Shown piece by piece: positions 24,698-32,867 of a stretch of DNA of 43,338 bases. Below the pieces are notes generated by a model. It had not been told where the DNA came from, did not search any database, and saw only the letters and a program-made list of their open reading frames with translations. Position 1 is the stretch's first letter, and each line of letters begins with the position of its first letter. The DNA lies in contig LJVB01000015.1 of the NCBI GenBank assembly GCA_001304215.1, forward strand, positions 1 through 43,338, written 5' to 3'. Made by a program: the position numbers and the translations under genes. The DNA is from Acidithiobacillales bacterium SM1_46. GTDB lineage: Bacteria; Pseudomonadota; Gammaproteobacteria; Acidiferrobacterales; Sulfurifustaceae.

Positions 24698-27104
24698 CCG
24701 TGCGCTTGTCAAACACGACCTGCGCCACGTCGTCGTAGTGACGGGCGAAGTGTGCCTTCAGGCCGGCGCGGATATAGGCCGGCAACTCATCGAAGTCGCC
24801 TCGATTTGCTTCCGGTAGAACCAGCTCGCGGATTCCGGCGCGGCGCGCCGCAATTACCTTTTCCCGAATACCACCCACCGCCAGCACCTGACCGGTGAGG
24901 GTGATTTCGCCCGTCATCGCGATCGGGCGTGGCAGGCGCCGCCCACGCGCCAGCGATAGCAGCGCGCTCGTCATGGTGACCCCGGCGCTCGGGCCGTCCT
25001 TTGGCGTCGCGCCGGCCGGCACGTGCAAGTGCACGAACGCCTTGTCGAAGTATTCGCGCGGCGCGCCGTAGTGATCGCAGTGCGAGGCCGCGTAGCTGTA
25101 GGCGATCTCAGCGGACTCCTTCATCACCGCGCCGAGCTGGCCCGTGAGCTTGAAGCCGCGCCCCGCCTCATGCACGCGTGTTGCCTCCACATCCAGCGTG
25201 GCGCCACCGAGCGGCGTCCAGGCGAGCCCCGTGACGACGCCCACACCTCTTTGCGGAGGCTCGGGACGAAAGTCGGTCTTGCCCAGATAGGCCTCAAGGT
25301 CCTTCGCGCCCACGTGAACCGGCGGTTTCGTGCCTTGAAGGATCTTCACGACTACCTTGCGCGCAATTGTGCCGAGACGCTTCTCGAGATTGCGCACGCC
25401 GGCCTCGCGCGCGTAGCGCTCGATCACCTCGCGCACAGCCGCCTTGTCCATCCTGAGCTGGCCGCGTTTCAGGCCCGCGCGCTCCAGTTGACGTGGAATC
25501 AGATACTGCTGCGCGATTGCCACCTTCTCGGCCGTGAGGTAGCCGGAAAGCCGGATCAGCTCCATACGATCCAGCAGCGGCGCGGGGATGGTGTCGAGCT
25601 GGTTGGCGGTACAGACGAACAGCACCTTGGAAAGGTCGAAACGTACGTCGAGATAGTGGTCGAGGAAATCGCGGTTCTGCTCCGGATCGAGCACCTCGAG
25701 CAGGGCCGAGGCCGGATCACCCTGATAGGAAGCACCGATCTTGTCGATCTCATCAAGCATGATGACCGGATTGGCCACACCTACTTCCTTGATGGCCTGC
25801 ACAAACTTGCCGGGCATGGCACCGATGTAGGTGCGCCGGTGGCCCTTTATCTCGGCCTCGTCGCGCATGCCACCGAGCGAGAAGCGATAGAACTTTCGCC
25901 CAAGCGCATGGGCAATCGAGCGACCGATCGACGTCTTGCCAACACCAGGCGGGCCGACCAGTAACAGGATTGAGCCACTGACCTCACCCTTCATCGCCCC
26001 GACCGCAATGAATTCAATGATGCGATCCTTCACATCGGCCAGGCCATAGTGTTCCTCATCGAGAACCGCCCGTGCGCGCTGGAGATCGAGCTGATCGGGA
26101 GAGTGCTTGCCCCACGGCAAACTGGTCAGCCAGTCGAGATAGTTGCGGGTCACCGCATATTCGGGCGAGCCAACTTCGAGCACCGAGAACTTCTCCATTT
26201 CCTCATCGATGCGACGGCGCGCCTCGTCCGGCAAGGCGAGCGTGGCGATTCGCTCCCGGAACCGCTCGACCTCCGCGGTTCGGTCGTCCTTGGCCAATCC
26301 CAGCTCCTTCTGGATCACCTTCATCTGTTCGCGCAGCAGGAATTCGCGCTGGCGCTTTCCCATACTGGCCTCCACTTGCTTGTGGATGCTCATCTGGGCG
26401 CGCGCCACCTCGACTTCCTTCTTGAGCAGGAGCAGCACTTTTTCGAGCCGCTCACGGATGGCGACCGTCTCGAGCACGGCCTGCAGCTCCTCCTTGTTGG
26501 CCGAGGTAAGCGAGGCGGCAAAATCCGCAAGCCGCGAGGGCTCGTCAGGCCCGAAGCGATTGAGAAAATACTTGAGCTCCTCGCCGTACAAGGGGTTGAG
26601 TGGCAGCAGCTCCTTGATGGTGTTAATGACTGCAATCGTGTGTGGGCGCAGCTCATCGACGCCGCTGTAACTCTTCTCGGGGAAATAGCGTACGCGCACT
26701 ACAAACGGGCGTTCGCGCGACACCCAGGATTCGATCGCGAAGCGCTCGAGTCCTTCGACATACACCTGCAGCTTGTCCTCAATCGGCTCGACCTTGTGTA
26801 CGCGACAGGCGGTACCGGTACTGTAGTAATCGTCTGCCTGGGCACGAGTGGTGTCATCGCCGCGGATCAGCACCAGCCCCACTGCACGGCTCGGAGACTC
26901 GAGCGCGGTTTCGATGGTCCGCTGCCATGGATCGCGCTCGACCAGCAAGGGAATCAACTGTCCCGGAAAGAACGGACGGTTAGCGATCGGCAGGACGGGC
27001 AGATGCACAGGCAGCAAGTCGCCTGGCCGTGCCAAGACCTTCGCTTCGGAAACACTTCCGGCATCACCCGCCCCGCCAGGGCGGTTGGGGGTTTCCTCGC
27101 TCAT
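24681..27104 (-). CDS. lon: Lon ATP-dependent protease (endopeptidase La)
   Basis: The protein is about 807 residues from the chosen ATG at 27104. The N-terminal substrate domain (LPVLPIANRPFFPG) is followed by a long coiled coil, an AAA+ domain with Walker A GPPGVGKTS (384-392) and Walker B IMLDEIDK, and a protease domain. The catalytic Ser706 (DGPSAGVTM) and Lys749 (IREKVIAAR) are 43 residues apart, as in E. coli Lon. It degrades unfolded and regulatory proteins in the cytosol. The frame extends to a GTG at 27152 and has ATGs at 27125 and 27113, so the true start is unsure. The acidic, Gly/Pro-rich N-terminus before LPVLP is longer than usual. Confidence 0.95.
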   Translation of the reverse strand: MSEETPNRPGGAGDAGSVSEAKVLARPGDLLPVHLPVLPIANRPFFPGQLIPLLVERDPWQRTIETALESPSRAVGLVLIRGDDTTRAQADDYYSTGTACRVHKVEPIEDKLQVYVEGLERFAIESWVSRERPFVVRVRYFPEKSYSGVDELRPHTIAVINTIKELLPLNPLYGEELKYFLNRFGPDEPSRLADFAASLTSANKEELQAVLETVAIRERLEKVLLLLKKEVEVARAQMSIHKQVEASMGKRQREFLLREQMKVIQKELGLAKDDRTAEVERFRERIATLALPDEARRRIDEEMEKFSVLEVGSPEYAVTRNYLDWLTSLPWGKHSPDQLDLQRARAVLDEEHYGLADVKDRIIEFIAVGAMKGEVSGSILLLVGPPGVGKTSIGRSIAHALGRKFYRFSLGGMRDEAEIKGHRRTYIGAMPGKFVQAIKEVGVANPVIMLDEIDKIGASYQGDPASALLEVLDPEQNRDFLDHYLDVRFDLSKVLFVCTANQLDTIPAPLLDRMELIRLSGYLTAEKVAIAQQYLIPRQLERAGLKRGQLRMDKAAVREVIERYAREAGVRNLEKRLGTIARKVVVKILQGTKPPVHVGAKDLEAYLGKTDFRPEPPQRGVGVVTGLAWTPLGGATLDVEATRVHEAGRGFKLTGQLGAVMKESAEIAYSYAASHCDHYGAPREYFDKAFVHLHVPAGATPKDGPSAGVTMTSALLSLARGRRLPRPIAMTGEITLTGQVLAVGGIREKVIAARRAGIRELVLPEANRGDFDELPAYIRAGLKAHFARHYDDVAQVVFDKRTVKRGG

Positions 27105-27174
27105 CGATTCCATGTCGGGACCCATCGTTCCAACATGGGGATGCCCGGTCACGCTTCAAGCACCCCGCGGCACA

Positions 27175-27471
27175 TCAGAGCTTGCAGCGCTTGCGCAGCA
27201 CGTTGTTGTCCTTCTTCAGCTTGTCACGCTCGGTCTTCATGCGAACAAGCTTCTCGGTCTGCGTCTTAAGCTCGGCCTGTGTCTGCGCAAGATGCCCACT
27301 CACTTCGGCGAGTGCCTCATCGCGGGCGCTCAGATCTGCGCGGCTCGCCGCAAGATCCTGTTCCAGGCGAGTCACCCGGGCCTTCAATTCCAACACCTCT
27401 TTATTGCTGCAACCGGCCAAACCGGCCAGCCACAACGCCGCCAGCATTGCCACGGCGAAACGGGACTTCAT
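27175..27471 (-). CDS. coiled-coil lipoprotein, Lpp-like in shape
   Basis: The 98-residue protein has a signal peptide and lipobox LAGC (Cys21). It then forms one continuous heptad coiled coil (about residues 24-90) with Leu, Val and Ala at a and d positions. It ends RKRCKL with a free Cys. It resembles Lpp or coiled-coil envelope proteins, but homology to Lpp is not claimed. The ATG at 27471 has AAAGGAG 8 bases upstream. The in-frame GTG at 27480 overlaps that ribosome site and is less likely. It lies 70 bases upstream of lon's chosen start. Confidence 0.82.
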   Translation of the reverse strand: MKSRFAVAMLAALWLAGLAGCSNKEVLELKARVTRLEQDLAASRADLSARDEALAEVSGHLAQTQAELKTQTEKLVRMKTERDKLKKDNNVLRKRCKL

Positions 27472-27640
27472 GATTTGCACTCCTTTGGGAATGACTAGAA
27501 TCTAGAGAGATGGGTGCGCGCAGTGCGGTCTAGCCGCCGGTCGCGGTGCGGATGATAAGGAGCCGCACGGCGTGTCACAAGCGATGGTTGGGTGCGGCGA
27601 CAGCGCGCGCTAGCAGCCACGGGGACCGAGGAGGCAGCAA

Positions 27641-28168
27641 GTGAGGATCCCGACGCTTTACCAGTTCTTTCGGCATCAGGTGCAGCGTGGTCTCGATAAT
27701 TGCGGGATTCGCGAACCCGGTACCGTGGACTACGTGAGCGAAGTACTGACGCGCTTTGCCGAGACGCGATCCCTGCATGCCGTCACCGACCAAAACGGCC
27801 GCCCGATCGAGTACCTGGTCGATTTTCTCGCCGAGTACACCCACGCGGTCGATGCGCGCAACCGCGCTCGCGCCGAGGCGCTTACGCGCCATCTCGGCGA
27901 ATATGCTCTGTTCATGAGCGGATTCTTCCGCGACCGGCTGGCACGCCGCGGCGAACTGAACTATTACCTGGCACGTGGGGCGAGCGCCTACTGGGAGTGT
28001 GCCGACCAGGAGAGACACGTGGCCCGCCGCGAGGTGTTCCGGCGCGTGCACGAGAATTTTTCTCGTATCGCCAACACGCTGGACCACATGCGCCGGAACC
28101 AGCTTCTGCTGACCGCACGCCCTGGCGACGGCCCGCCGCACCCACTCGCGCCGTTTTGGCGACGTTAG
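27641..28168 (+). CDS. conserved hypothetical protein, 175 aa
   Basis: I do not recognise a named family. It is a soluble, mostly helical protein (FFRHQVQRGLDN, then an Arg/Ala-rich helical middle, ARRELNYYLARGAS, and a basic Pro-rich end). No signal peptide or catalytic motif is evident. It starts with GTG at 27641, preceded by a strong GAGGAGG ribosome site 6 bases upstream, which supports expression. It is divergent from the lipoprotein gene and followed by the large palindrome-bearing gap. Confidence 0.7.
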   Translation: MRIPTLYQFFRHQVQRGLDNCGIREPGTVDYVSEVLTRFAETRSLHAVTDQNGRPIEYLVDFLAEYTHAVDARNRARAEALTRHLGEYALFMSGFFRDRLARRGELNYYLARGASAYWECADQERHVARREVFRRVHENFSRIANTLDHMRRNQLLLTARPGDGPPHPLAPFWRR

Positions 28169-28467
28169 CCGGAAGTCAGGCTTGCGCGTCGATCCCTGCC
28201 GCTGCGCCGGTCCTTACGACTTGGGTCCCAGCGCATGATTCCGCGCCGGTCTTCTTTCATGCGTCTATCGCGGCCACTGCGGCGCTCGCCGGAGCGCGAC
28301 GACTCTAGCCCCGTTCCATCCCCTGCCCCAGACATCTGTCACCCCACCCGCCCCTCTTTCTGGCAATGTAGCACTAACGCCACCGAGCGGTCAGGTACCC
28401 GTCAACCAAACACGCCCGCATGCGCTATTCAGGCATGGAGATCGTAAAGCGGCGGAAACAATGGGGA

Positions 28468-28485
28468 TGGTCCGAAATCGGACCA
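28468..28485. repeat. inverted repeat, 8-base arms
   Basis: TGGTCCGA - AA - TCGGACCA is perfect. It could be a protein-binding operator or a short hairpin. It lies 63 bases beyond the stop of the MazG-like gene on its downstream side. Confidence 0.75.
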
Positions 28486-28494
28486 ATGCTTGAA

Positions 28495-28524
28495 CCGCAG
28501 GTGTCGCCCGGGCGACACCTGCGG
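28495..28524. repeat. 30-base perfect palindrome
   Basis: Fifteen-base arms meet at a central CCCGGG with no loop (left arm CCGCAGGTGTCGCCC). A length of 30 bases of perfect symmetry is far beyond chance. As RNA it would form a strong stem, which could end the leftward MazG/GGDEF/argH message, but no T-tract follows. As DNA it could be a dimeric protein site. Confidence 0.8.
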
Positions 28525-28547
28525 ACGCTGCTTCAATCAGCTCTCAC

Positions 28548-28892
28548 TCAAGTATGTCGCTTGTCGGAGCGACCGCGAACCTCGTGGGCCGGGTACTTCC
28601 GTTCGTTCAGGGTAATCTTGCGATTGGCAGCCTCGATCAGATCAATACCGAGCTGGTCGGCGAGGCGCACGAGATAAAGCAGCACGTCGGCCATCTCCAA
28701 CGCCACTGCCGAGCGCGTCTGCTCGTCGAGCGTGCGGCTTTGCCGCTCACTCAGCCACTGGAAATGTTCAAGCAGCTCACCAGCCTCGACAATTAGCGCC
28801 GCCGCCAGATTCTTTGGGGCATGAAACTGTTCCCAGTCGCGCGCATCCGCAAAGGCGCGTAATCGCAGTCGGAGCTCGTCGATTGAGTTCAT
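28548..28892 (-). CDS. MazG-like nucleotide pyrophosphohydrolase
   Basis: The 114-residue all-alpha NTP-pyrophosphatase has the MazG/dCTPase-type metal motif: EAGELLEHFQW (E-x2-E-like) and EMADVLLYLVRLAD, with Lys/Arg-rich ends. It resembles small house-cleaning enzymes that hydrolyse noncanonical nucleotides (XTP3/dCTPase group). The substrate is not predictable. Its ATG overlaps the GGDEF stop by 4 bases, so it is the last gene of the argH-GGDEF-MazG-like operon. Palindromes follow its stop. Confidence 0.85.
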   Translation of the reverse strand: MNSIDELRLRLRAFADARDWEQFHAPKNLAAALIVEAGELLEHFQWLSERQSRTLDEQTRSAVALEMADVLLYLVRLADQLGIDLIEAANRKITLNERKYPAHEVRGRSDKRHT

Positions 28893-30004
28893 TGACCAGC
28901 CTCCTCGGCCACCTGGATGCCACCTTTGCCGCTTAGCTGCTTGCTGCGGTACATGGCCTGGTCGACGCGTCGCACCAGGTCATCGAACGTCGATGCGTGC
29001 GGCGGAGCCACCCCGAGACCGATCGAGACGCTTAGGGCAGTGCCACCGGCGCGCGACCACCGCTGCACCGCGCCCTGCAGACGCTCGGCGGCGCCTCGCG
29101 CCGCAGCGAGATCCGTTTCCGGCATCAACACAACGAACTCATCGCCGCCGTAACGCGCTGCAACATCGCCGGCGCGTATGTTGGCAGTAATGAGACCCGC
29201 AATCTCACGCAGCACCCGGTCGCCGACCGCGTGTCCCTGTCCGTCGTTAACGGCCTTGAAACCATCGAGATCGGCGAACAGCAGCGCCACGGGATGCTGA
29301 TAGCGCACACCGGCTCGCATCAGTGACTCGGCGCGGTCCTCGAGGCCTCGCCGGTTGAGTAGCCCGGTGAGTACGTCCACGTGGCTCAGCGCTTCGAGCT
29401 GCTGGCGATTGCGTTCCAGCCGCGCCATGAGCGAGTAGCTATACAGCACTACGATGACGCCGAGCATCATGAAGAACAAGGTTCCCGGCGATAGCGCGCT
29501 AATGTACTCGGCGAACCGCAAACCGAAAATTACAAATCCCATCAGGAAGCTGCCGACTACTGCTTCGCCAAAGGCACGCATGCCGTAGCGCATGCCGTTA
29601 CCGAGGATGACGGCGAGGAAAACGAAGTAGGTCGGCGAGGCAACGTTAGCGTCCGCGACCACACAAGCCGAAATGCCAACGAGATCCGTCCACATCGCAA
29701 ACCGCCAGCGCCATACGGCGTTCGGCCTGCGCCAGGCATGAAAAAGGGTTGCGGTGGTCACCACGAAATAGACCGCTAGCGCAAGGTCAGCGAAGCGCAG
29801 GAATTCCGCGCTGCGCGCCACGTTCTCGCCGGCATGAAAATAGACGATGCCAAGCACCCAGAAGAGATAGCGCGTCAGGTACTGGGAACGCAGATCCTCC
29901 CAGGTCGCGGTGTGCAGCGAATCCCCGGCGCGCCGGAAGAAGGAACGGCGATCCAACTCCATGCGGCGGTCCGCCGTGCGGCGCCGGTCTGAAGACTCGC
30001 TCAC
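28889..30004 (-). CDS. membrane diguanylate cyclase (GGDEF)
   Basis: The 371-residue protein has five or six N-terminal membrane helices (about residues 45-190) and a cytosolic GGDEF domain (about 205-365). The active GGDEF motif is at 286-290, and an RxxD inhibitory site (RAGD, 277-280) lies five residues before it, so it should make cyclic di-GMP from GTP and show product inhibition. The basic N-terminus ([10 protein letters not shown]) is notable. It overlaps argH and the MazG-like gene by 4 bases each. Co-translation with argH suggests housekeeping-level expression. Confidence 0.92.
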   Translation of the reverse strand: MSESSDRRRTADRRMELDRRSFFRRAGDSLHTATWEDLRSQYLTRYLFWVLGIVYFHAGENVARSAEFLRFADLALAVYFVVTTATLFHAWRRPNAVWRWRFAMWTDLVGISACVVADANVASPTYFVFLAVILGNGMRYGMRAFGEAVVGSFLMGFVIFGLRFAEYISALSPGTLFFMMLGVIVVLYSYSLMARLERNRQQLEALSHVDVLTGLLNRRGLEDRAESLMRAGVRYQHPVALLFADLDGFKAVNDGQGHAVGDRVLREIAGLITANIRAGDVAARYGGDEFVVLMPETDLAAARGAAERLQGAVQRWSRAGGTALSVSIGLGVAPPHASTFDDLVRRVDQAMYRSKQLSGKGGIQVAEEAGQ

Positions 30005-31392
30005 TGCGGTTTGCTCGCCAGACGCTCGCGAGCGCGATGTATCGCCGCACGTACCTGAGCGGGCGCGGTGCCGCCAACATGATTGCGGGCCTGCACCGAA
30101 CCCTCCGGCGTCAGGACCGCGTACACATCTGCTCCAATTTGTGGACTGAATTGCTGCAGCTCATTCAGTGGAATCGCGGCGAGATCCCGGCGACTCTCGA
30201 TCGCCAACCGCACCGCACGCCCCACAACCTCATGCGCGTCGCGGAACGCTACCCCTTTGCGCACCAGATAATCAGCCAGATCGGTCGCGGTGGAAAACCC
30301 CGCGGCTGCCGCTTGCGACAGCCGTTCGCGACGCACCTGCATGGCAGGCAACATGTCTGTGTAAACGCGCAGACACCCGAGCACCGTGTCCAGCGTATCG
30401 AACAGCGGCTCCTTATCCTCCTGGTTGTCCTTGTTGTAGGCGAGAGGCTGGGCCTTCATGAGCGTGAGAAGCGCGACAAGATTACCCGTCACCCGCCCGC
30501 TCTTGCCACGCACCAGCTCCGGTACGTCCGGATTCTTCTTCTGCGGCATGATCGAGCTGCCGGTGCAAAACGCGTCCGAGAGCTCGACAAAGGCAAATTG
30601 GCTGGTCGACCAGAGGATCAGTTCCTCGGACATTCGCGACAGATGGGTCATCAACAGCGCGGCCGCGGCGGCAAACTCGATCGCGAAATCACGATCGGAC
30701 ACGGCATCGATCGAATTCTCAGCGACCGTTTCAAAGCCGAGCAGCTTCGCCGTATAGGCCCGATCAACCGGAAAGCTCGTACCCGCCAGCGCGGCACTGC
30801 CAAGTGGCAACACGTTTACGCGCCCGCGGCAGTCACGGAATCGCGCCGCGTCACGCACAAGCATCTCGAACCAGGCAAGGAGGTGGTGACCGAACGTTAC
30901 CGGTTGCGCAACCTGGAGGTGCGTGAAACCGGGCATGACCGTGTCAGCCTCGCGTTCAGCAACGTCGAGCATCGCGAGCTGCAGTCGCCGAATGGCCGCG
31001 AGCACCGTATCGATGCCATCGCGCAGATAGAGTCGGATATCAGTCGCCACCTGGTCGTTGCGCGAGCGCCCCGTGTGCAGCTTCTTGCCGGCGTCGCCGA
31101 TGCGATCGATGAGGCGCGCCTCGATGTTCATGTGCACGTCTTCAAGCGCCACACTCCAGGCGAACGCGCCGCTCTCAATCTCGGCCTCGATCTGTTTCAG
31201 GCCCTTCGCAATGGCATCGCGCTCGGTTTCCGTGAGCACACCGACATGCGCGAGCATTTGCGCGTGGGCAAGCGAGCCCAATATGTCATGGCGATAGAGG
31301 CGCTGGTCGAATCCGACCGAGGCGGTGAAGGTCTCGACGAAGGCATCGGTGGCTTCAGTGAAGCGACCGCCCCAAGGTTTGTCTTTGTTCAT
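30001..31392 (-). CDS. argH: argininosuccinate lyase
   Basis: The 463-residue fumarase-superfamily enzyme splits argininosuccinate into arginine and fumarate. It starts [16 protein letters not shown] and carries the signature [12 protein letters not shown] and the [14 protein letters not shown] loop. The frame is open to 31428, but the ATG at 31392 fits the family start. Transcription is leftward into the GGDEF and MazG-like genes. In Pseudomonas argH also lies next to algZ, as here. Confidence 0.96.
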   Translation of the reverse strand: MNKDKPWGGRFTEATDAFVETFTASVGFDQRLYRHDILGSLAHAQMLAHVGVLTETERDAIAKGLKQIEAEIESGAFAWSVALEDVHMNIEARLIDRIGDAGKKLHTGRSRNDQVATDIRLYLRDGIDTVLAAIRRLQLAMLDVAEREADTVMPGFTHLQVAQPVTFGHHLLAWFEMLVRDAARFRDCRGRVNVLPLGSAALAGTSFPVDRAYTAKLLGFETVAENSIDAVSDRDFAIEFAAAAALLMTHLSRMSEELILWSTSQFAFVELSDAFCTGSSIMPQKKNPDVPELVRGKSGRVTGNLVALLTLMKAQPLAYNKDNQEDKEPLFDTLDTVLGCLRVYTDMLPAMQVRRERLSQAAAAGFSTATDLADYLVRKGVAFRDAHEVVGRAVRLAIESRRDLAAIPLNELQQFSPQIGADVYAVLTPEGSVQARNHVGGTAPAQVRAAIHRARERLASKPQ

Positions 31393-31487
31393 GCGCTCCC
31401 ATGCACTCCCAGGCGCCGCCCGCCGCACGCAGATTTCGCGCGGCGCTGCCGCCTATCCGTAACCCGCCAACGATTATCGGTATGAGA

Positions 31488-31516
31488 TTGTGACGGCTGG
31501 CAGGCCACGCTAGTTT
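31488..31516 (+). promoter_or_regulatory. candidate promoter of the small RNA
   Basis: TTGTGA (31488-31493, four of six) and TAGTTT (31511-31516, three of six) are separated by exactly 17 bases. A start near 31523 would coincide with the first arm of the RNA structure. Weak by sequence alone. Confidence 0.35.
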
Positions 31517-31522
31517 GGGGAT

Positions 31523-31619
31523 GAGAGTTAGCCTGATTCGGACTCTCCTTTGTGCACCCCCACCCCGAATTCCGAATCAGGTCTTCGGTCCCCCCGGCAA
31601 CCCCGGGGGGTCTTTTTTT
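31523..31619 (+). ncRNA. candidate small regulatory RNA, about 97 nt
   Basis: The stretch carries two competing structures. Hairpin A uses arms 31523-31528 (GAGAGT) and 31542-31547 (ACTCTC). Hairpin B uses perfect 11-base arms 31532-31542 and 31571-31581. They cannot both form without a pseudoknot. The 28-base loop of hairpin B is strongly C-rich (CACCCCCACCCC), like target-binding loops of some proteobacterial sRNAs. A strong intrinsic terminator with a long T-run ends it. No protein-like frame fits. It could instead be a leader that attenuates the kinase operon, but the terminator lies about 195 bases before that gene. Confidence 0.55.
31590..31619 (+). terminator. intrinsic terminator of the small RNA
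   Basis: An 8-base GC stem (arms 31590-31597 and 31603-31610, CCCCCCGG / CCGGGGGG) with a five-base loop is followed by TCTTTTTTT. This is a textbook rho-independent terminator, oriented rightward, with no gene of its own upstream on that strand. That is the main support for an sRNA. Confidence 0.88.
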
Positions 31620-31633
31620 ATAGGCAATTGCGT

Positions 31634-31647
31634 TCAAGTATACTTGA
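31634..31647. repeat. 14-base palindrome (possible operator)
   Basis: TCAAGTATACTTGA is a perfect palindrome and contains a TATACT -10-like box. It lies 15 bases after the small-RNA terminator and upstream of the kinase operon. It may be a binding site for a dimeric regulator over a promoter. Confidence 0.5.
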
Positions 31648-31814
31648 GCGGTTACACAAAGAAATGGCGCCCCCACGCCAACGCCCGGCAGCAACGCGCT
31701 GATTTATTATACTTAGCCTCATTGTGAGCGCCCCGGCCAGCTGTCACGGCCGCGGTTCCGATCTGCCCGCCGTCTACCGCACGCAGGGGAACCGGCCTCA
31801 CTTCCAGCAAACTC

Positions 31815-32867
31815 ATGGCCAAGCCCTCCGTAACCCAGAAGAGTTTCTTGCCGGACTTCGGCTCGTTCGGCATGGCCATCCGGCTGGTGCTGCTCGCCGA
31901 GTTGCTCGCCATCATCATCACCATCGGGCGCAATGCGAGCTTTGACGAGAACGCCTGGCAGGACTTCAACCTGCTCGCCGCCTTCGCGCTGATCATCTCG
32001 TTCTGCAGCGTCCTGGTTCTCAAAATCGTGGCGCCGCTGCTCGCCCGACTGTCGGCGGCCATGAGCTCGGTAGTGGTTGTGCTCCTCGTGCTGGTGGTCA
32101 CCGCGCTCGGTACGGATCTGCTCATCTTTGCGCTGCACGACCTAGGACTGGTCGCCGAACGCTGGCCGCCCTGGCGACAGTCACTGATCGTTCGCTCTCT
32201 CATTATTGCAGCGGTGGTAACGGTCCTCGGACTGCGCTATCTGTTCCTGCAACACCAGAGCGAACTCGACAGCCGCTCGCGCCAGGAAGCAAAGATGCAG
32301 GCGCTGCAATCGCGCATCCGACCACATTTCCTGTTCAATAGCCTCAACAGTGTTGCCTCGCTGACACGCTCAGACCCCACGCGGGCCGAGGCAGTGCTGC
32401 ACGATCTGGCCGACCTGTTTCGGGTGCTGCTGGCGGACGCACGCAAGCTGGTACCAATCTCGGCCGAGCGCGAAATCTCGCGCCAGTACCTTGAAATCGA
32501 GAAGATCCGACTCGGCGACCGCCTGCAGATCAAGTGGAACGTTGCGGACATTCCCCGGTCTGCGCAGATCCCGGCGCTTACCCTGCAACCGCTGCTCGAG
32601 AATGCCATTTATCACGGCATCGAGCCGCGGTTCGCGGGGGGCATGATCCGCATTGACATGTGGGTCGAAGGCGACCTGCTGAACATCATGATCACCAACC
32701 CATTACCGGACGTGCGCAAGAACGTCCACGGCAAGGGCAACCGTCTGGCGCAGGAGAATATTCGCCAGCGGCTTGTCACCCAATTCGGCGAGCGTGCCAA
32801 CATGCAGGCCTTCGAGGAGGGCGGCATGTATCACGTCAAGGTCAAGATGCCAATCGTTCACGGATGA
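31815..32867 (+). CDS. LytS/AlgZ-type sensor kinase, first copy
   Basis: The 350-residue inner-membrane kinase of the His_kinase (PF06580) family has four membrane helices (about residues 22-140). The cytosolic part has phospho-acceptor His171 (SRIRPHFLFNSLNSV) and an ATP-binding N-box (LQPLLENAIYHGIEP). It should phosphorylate the LytTR regulator at 34015. The N-terminus FLPDFGSFGMAIRLVLLAELLAI is similar to AlgZ/FimS of Pseudomonas. A second kinase of the same family follows with a 4-base ATGA overlap. The ATG at 31815 was used, and no strong ribosome site stands out. Confidence 0.9.
   Translation: MAKPSVTQKSFLPDFGSFGMAIRLVLLAELLAIIITIGRNASFDENAWQDFNLLAAFALIISFCSVLVLKIVAPLLARLSAAMSSVVVVLLVLVVTALGTDLLIFALHDLGLVAERWPPWRQSLIVRSLIIAAVVTVLGLRYLFLQHQSELDSRSRQEAKMQALQSRIRPHFLFNSLNSVASLTRSDPTRAEAVLHDLADLFRVLLADARKLVPISAEREISRQYLEIEKIRLGDRLQIKWNVADIPRSAQIPALTLQPLLENAIYHGIEPRFAGGMIRIDMWVEGDLLNIMITNPLPDVRKNVHGKGNRLAQENIRQRLVTQFGERANMQAFEEGGMYHVKVKMPIVHG

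Larger units (their letters stand above)
28169..28547. other. 379-base intergenic region
   Basis: I see no convincing gene here. Short open frames on both strands are Arg/Pro/Ser-rich and look like chance. The left 270 bases are C-rich and featureless. The right part carries two perfect or near-perfect palindromes (28468-28485 and 28495-28524), just beyond the stop of the MazG-like gene. Confidence 0.6.
31393..31814. other. 422-base intergenic region between argH and the AlgZ-like kinase
   Basis: It holds a candidate small RNA (31523-31619) with its promoter-like boxes and terminator, a 14-base palindrome (31634-31647), and a TATACT box (31708-31713) about 100 bases before the kinase ATG that has no good -35. 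No protein-like frame is seen. Confidence 0.7.

Noticed and set aside
26049-27269. A 406-codon open frame on the + strand opposite lon
   Set aside because: Antisense to Lon, which is unmistakable. No independent evidence of coding.
29749-31485. A 578-codon open frame on the + strand opposite argH and the GGDEF gene
   Set aside because: It lies antisense to two strongly supported genes. Its composition (Arg/His/Glu-rich, no motifs) is that of a high-GC shadow frame.
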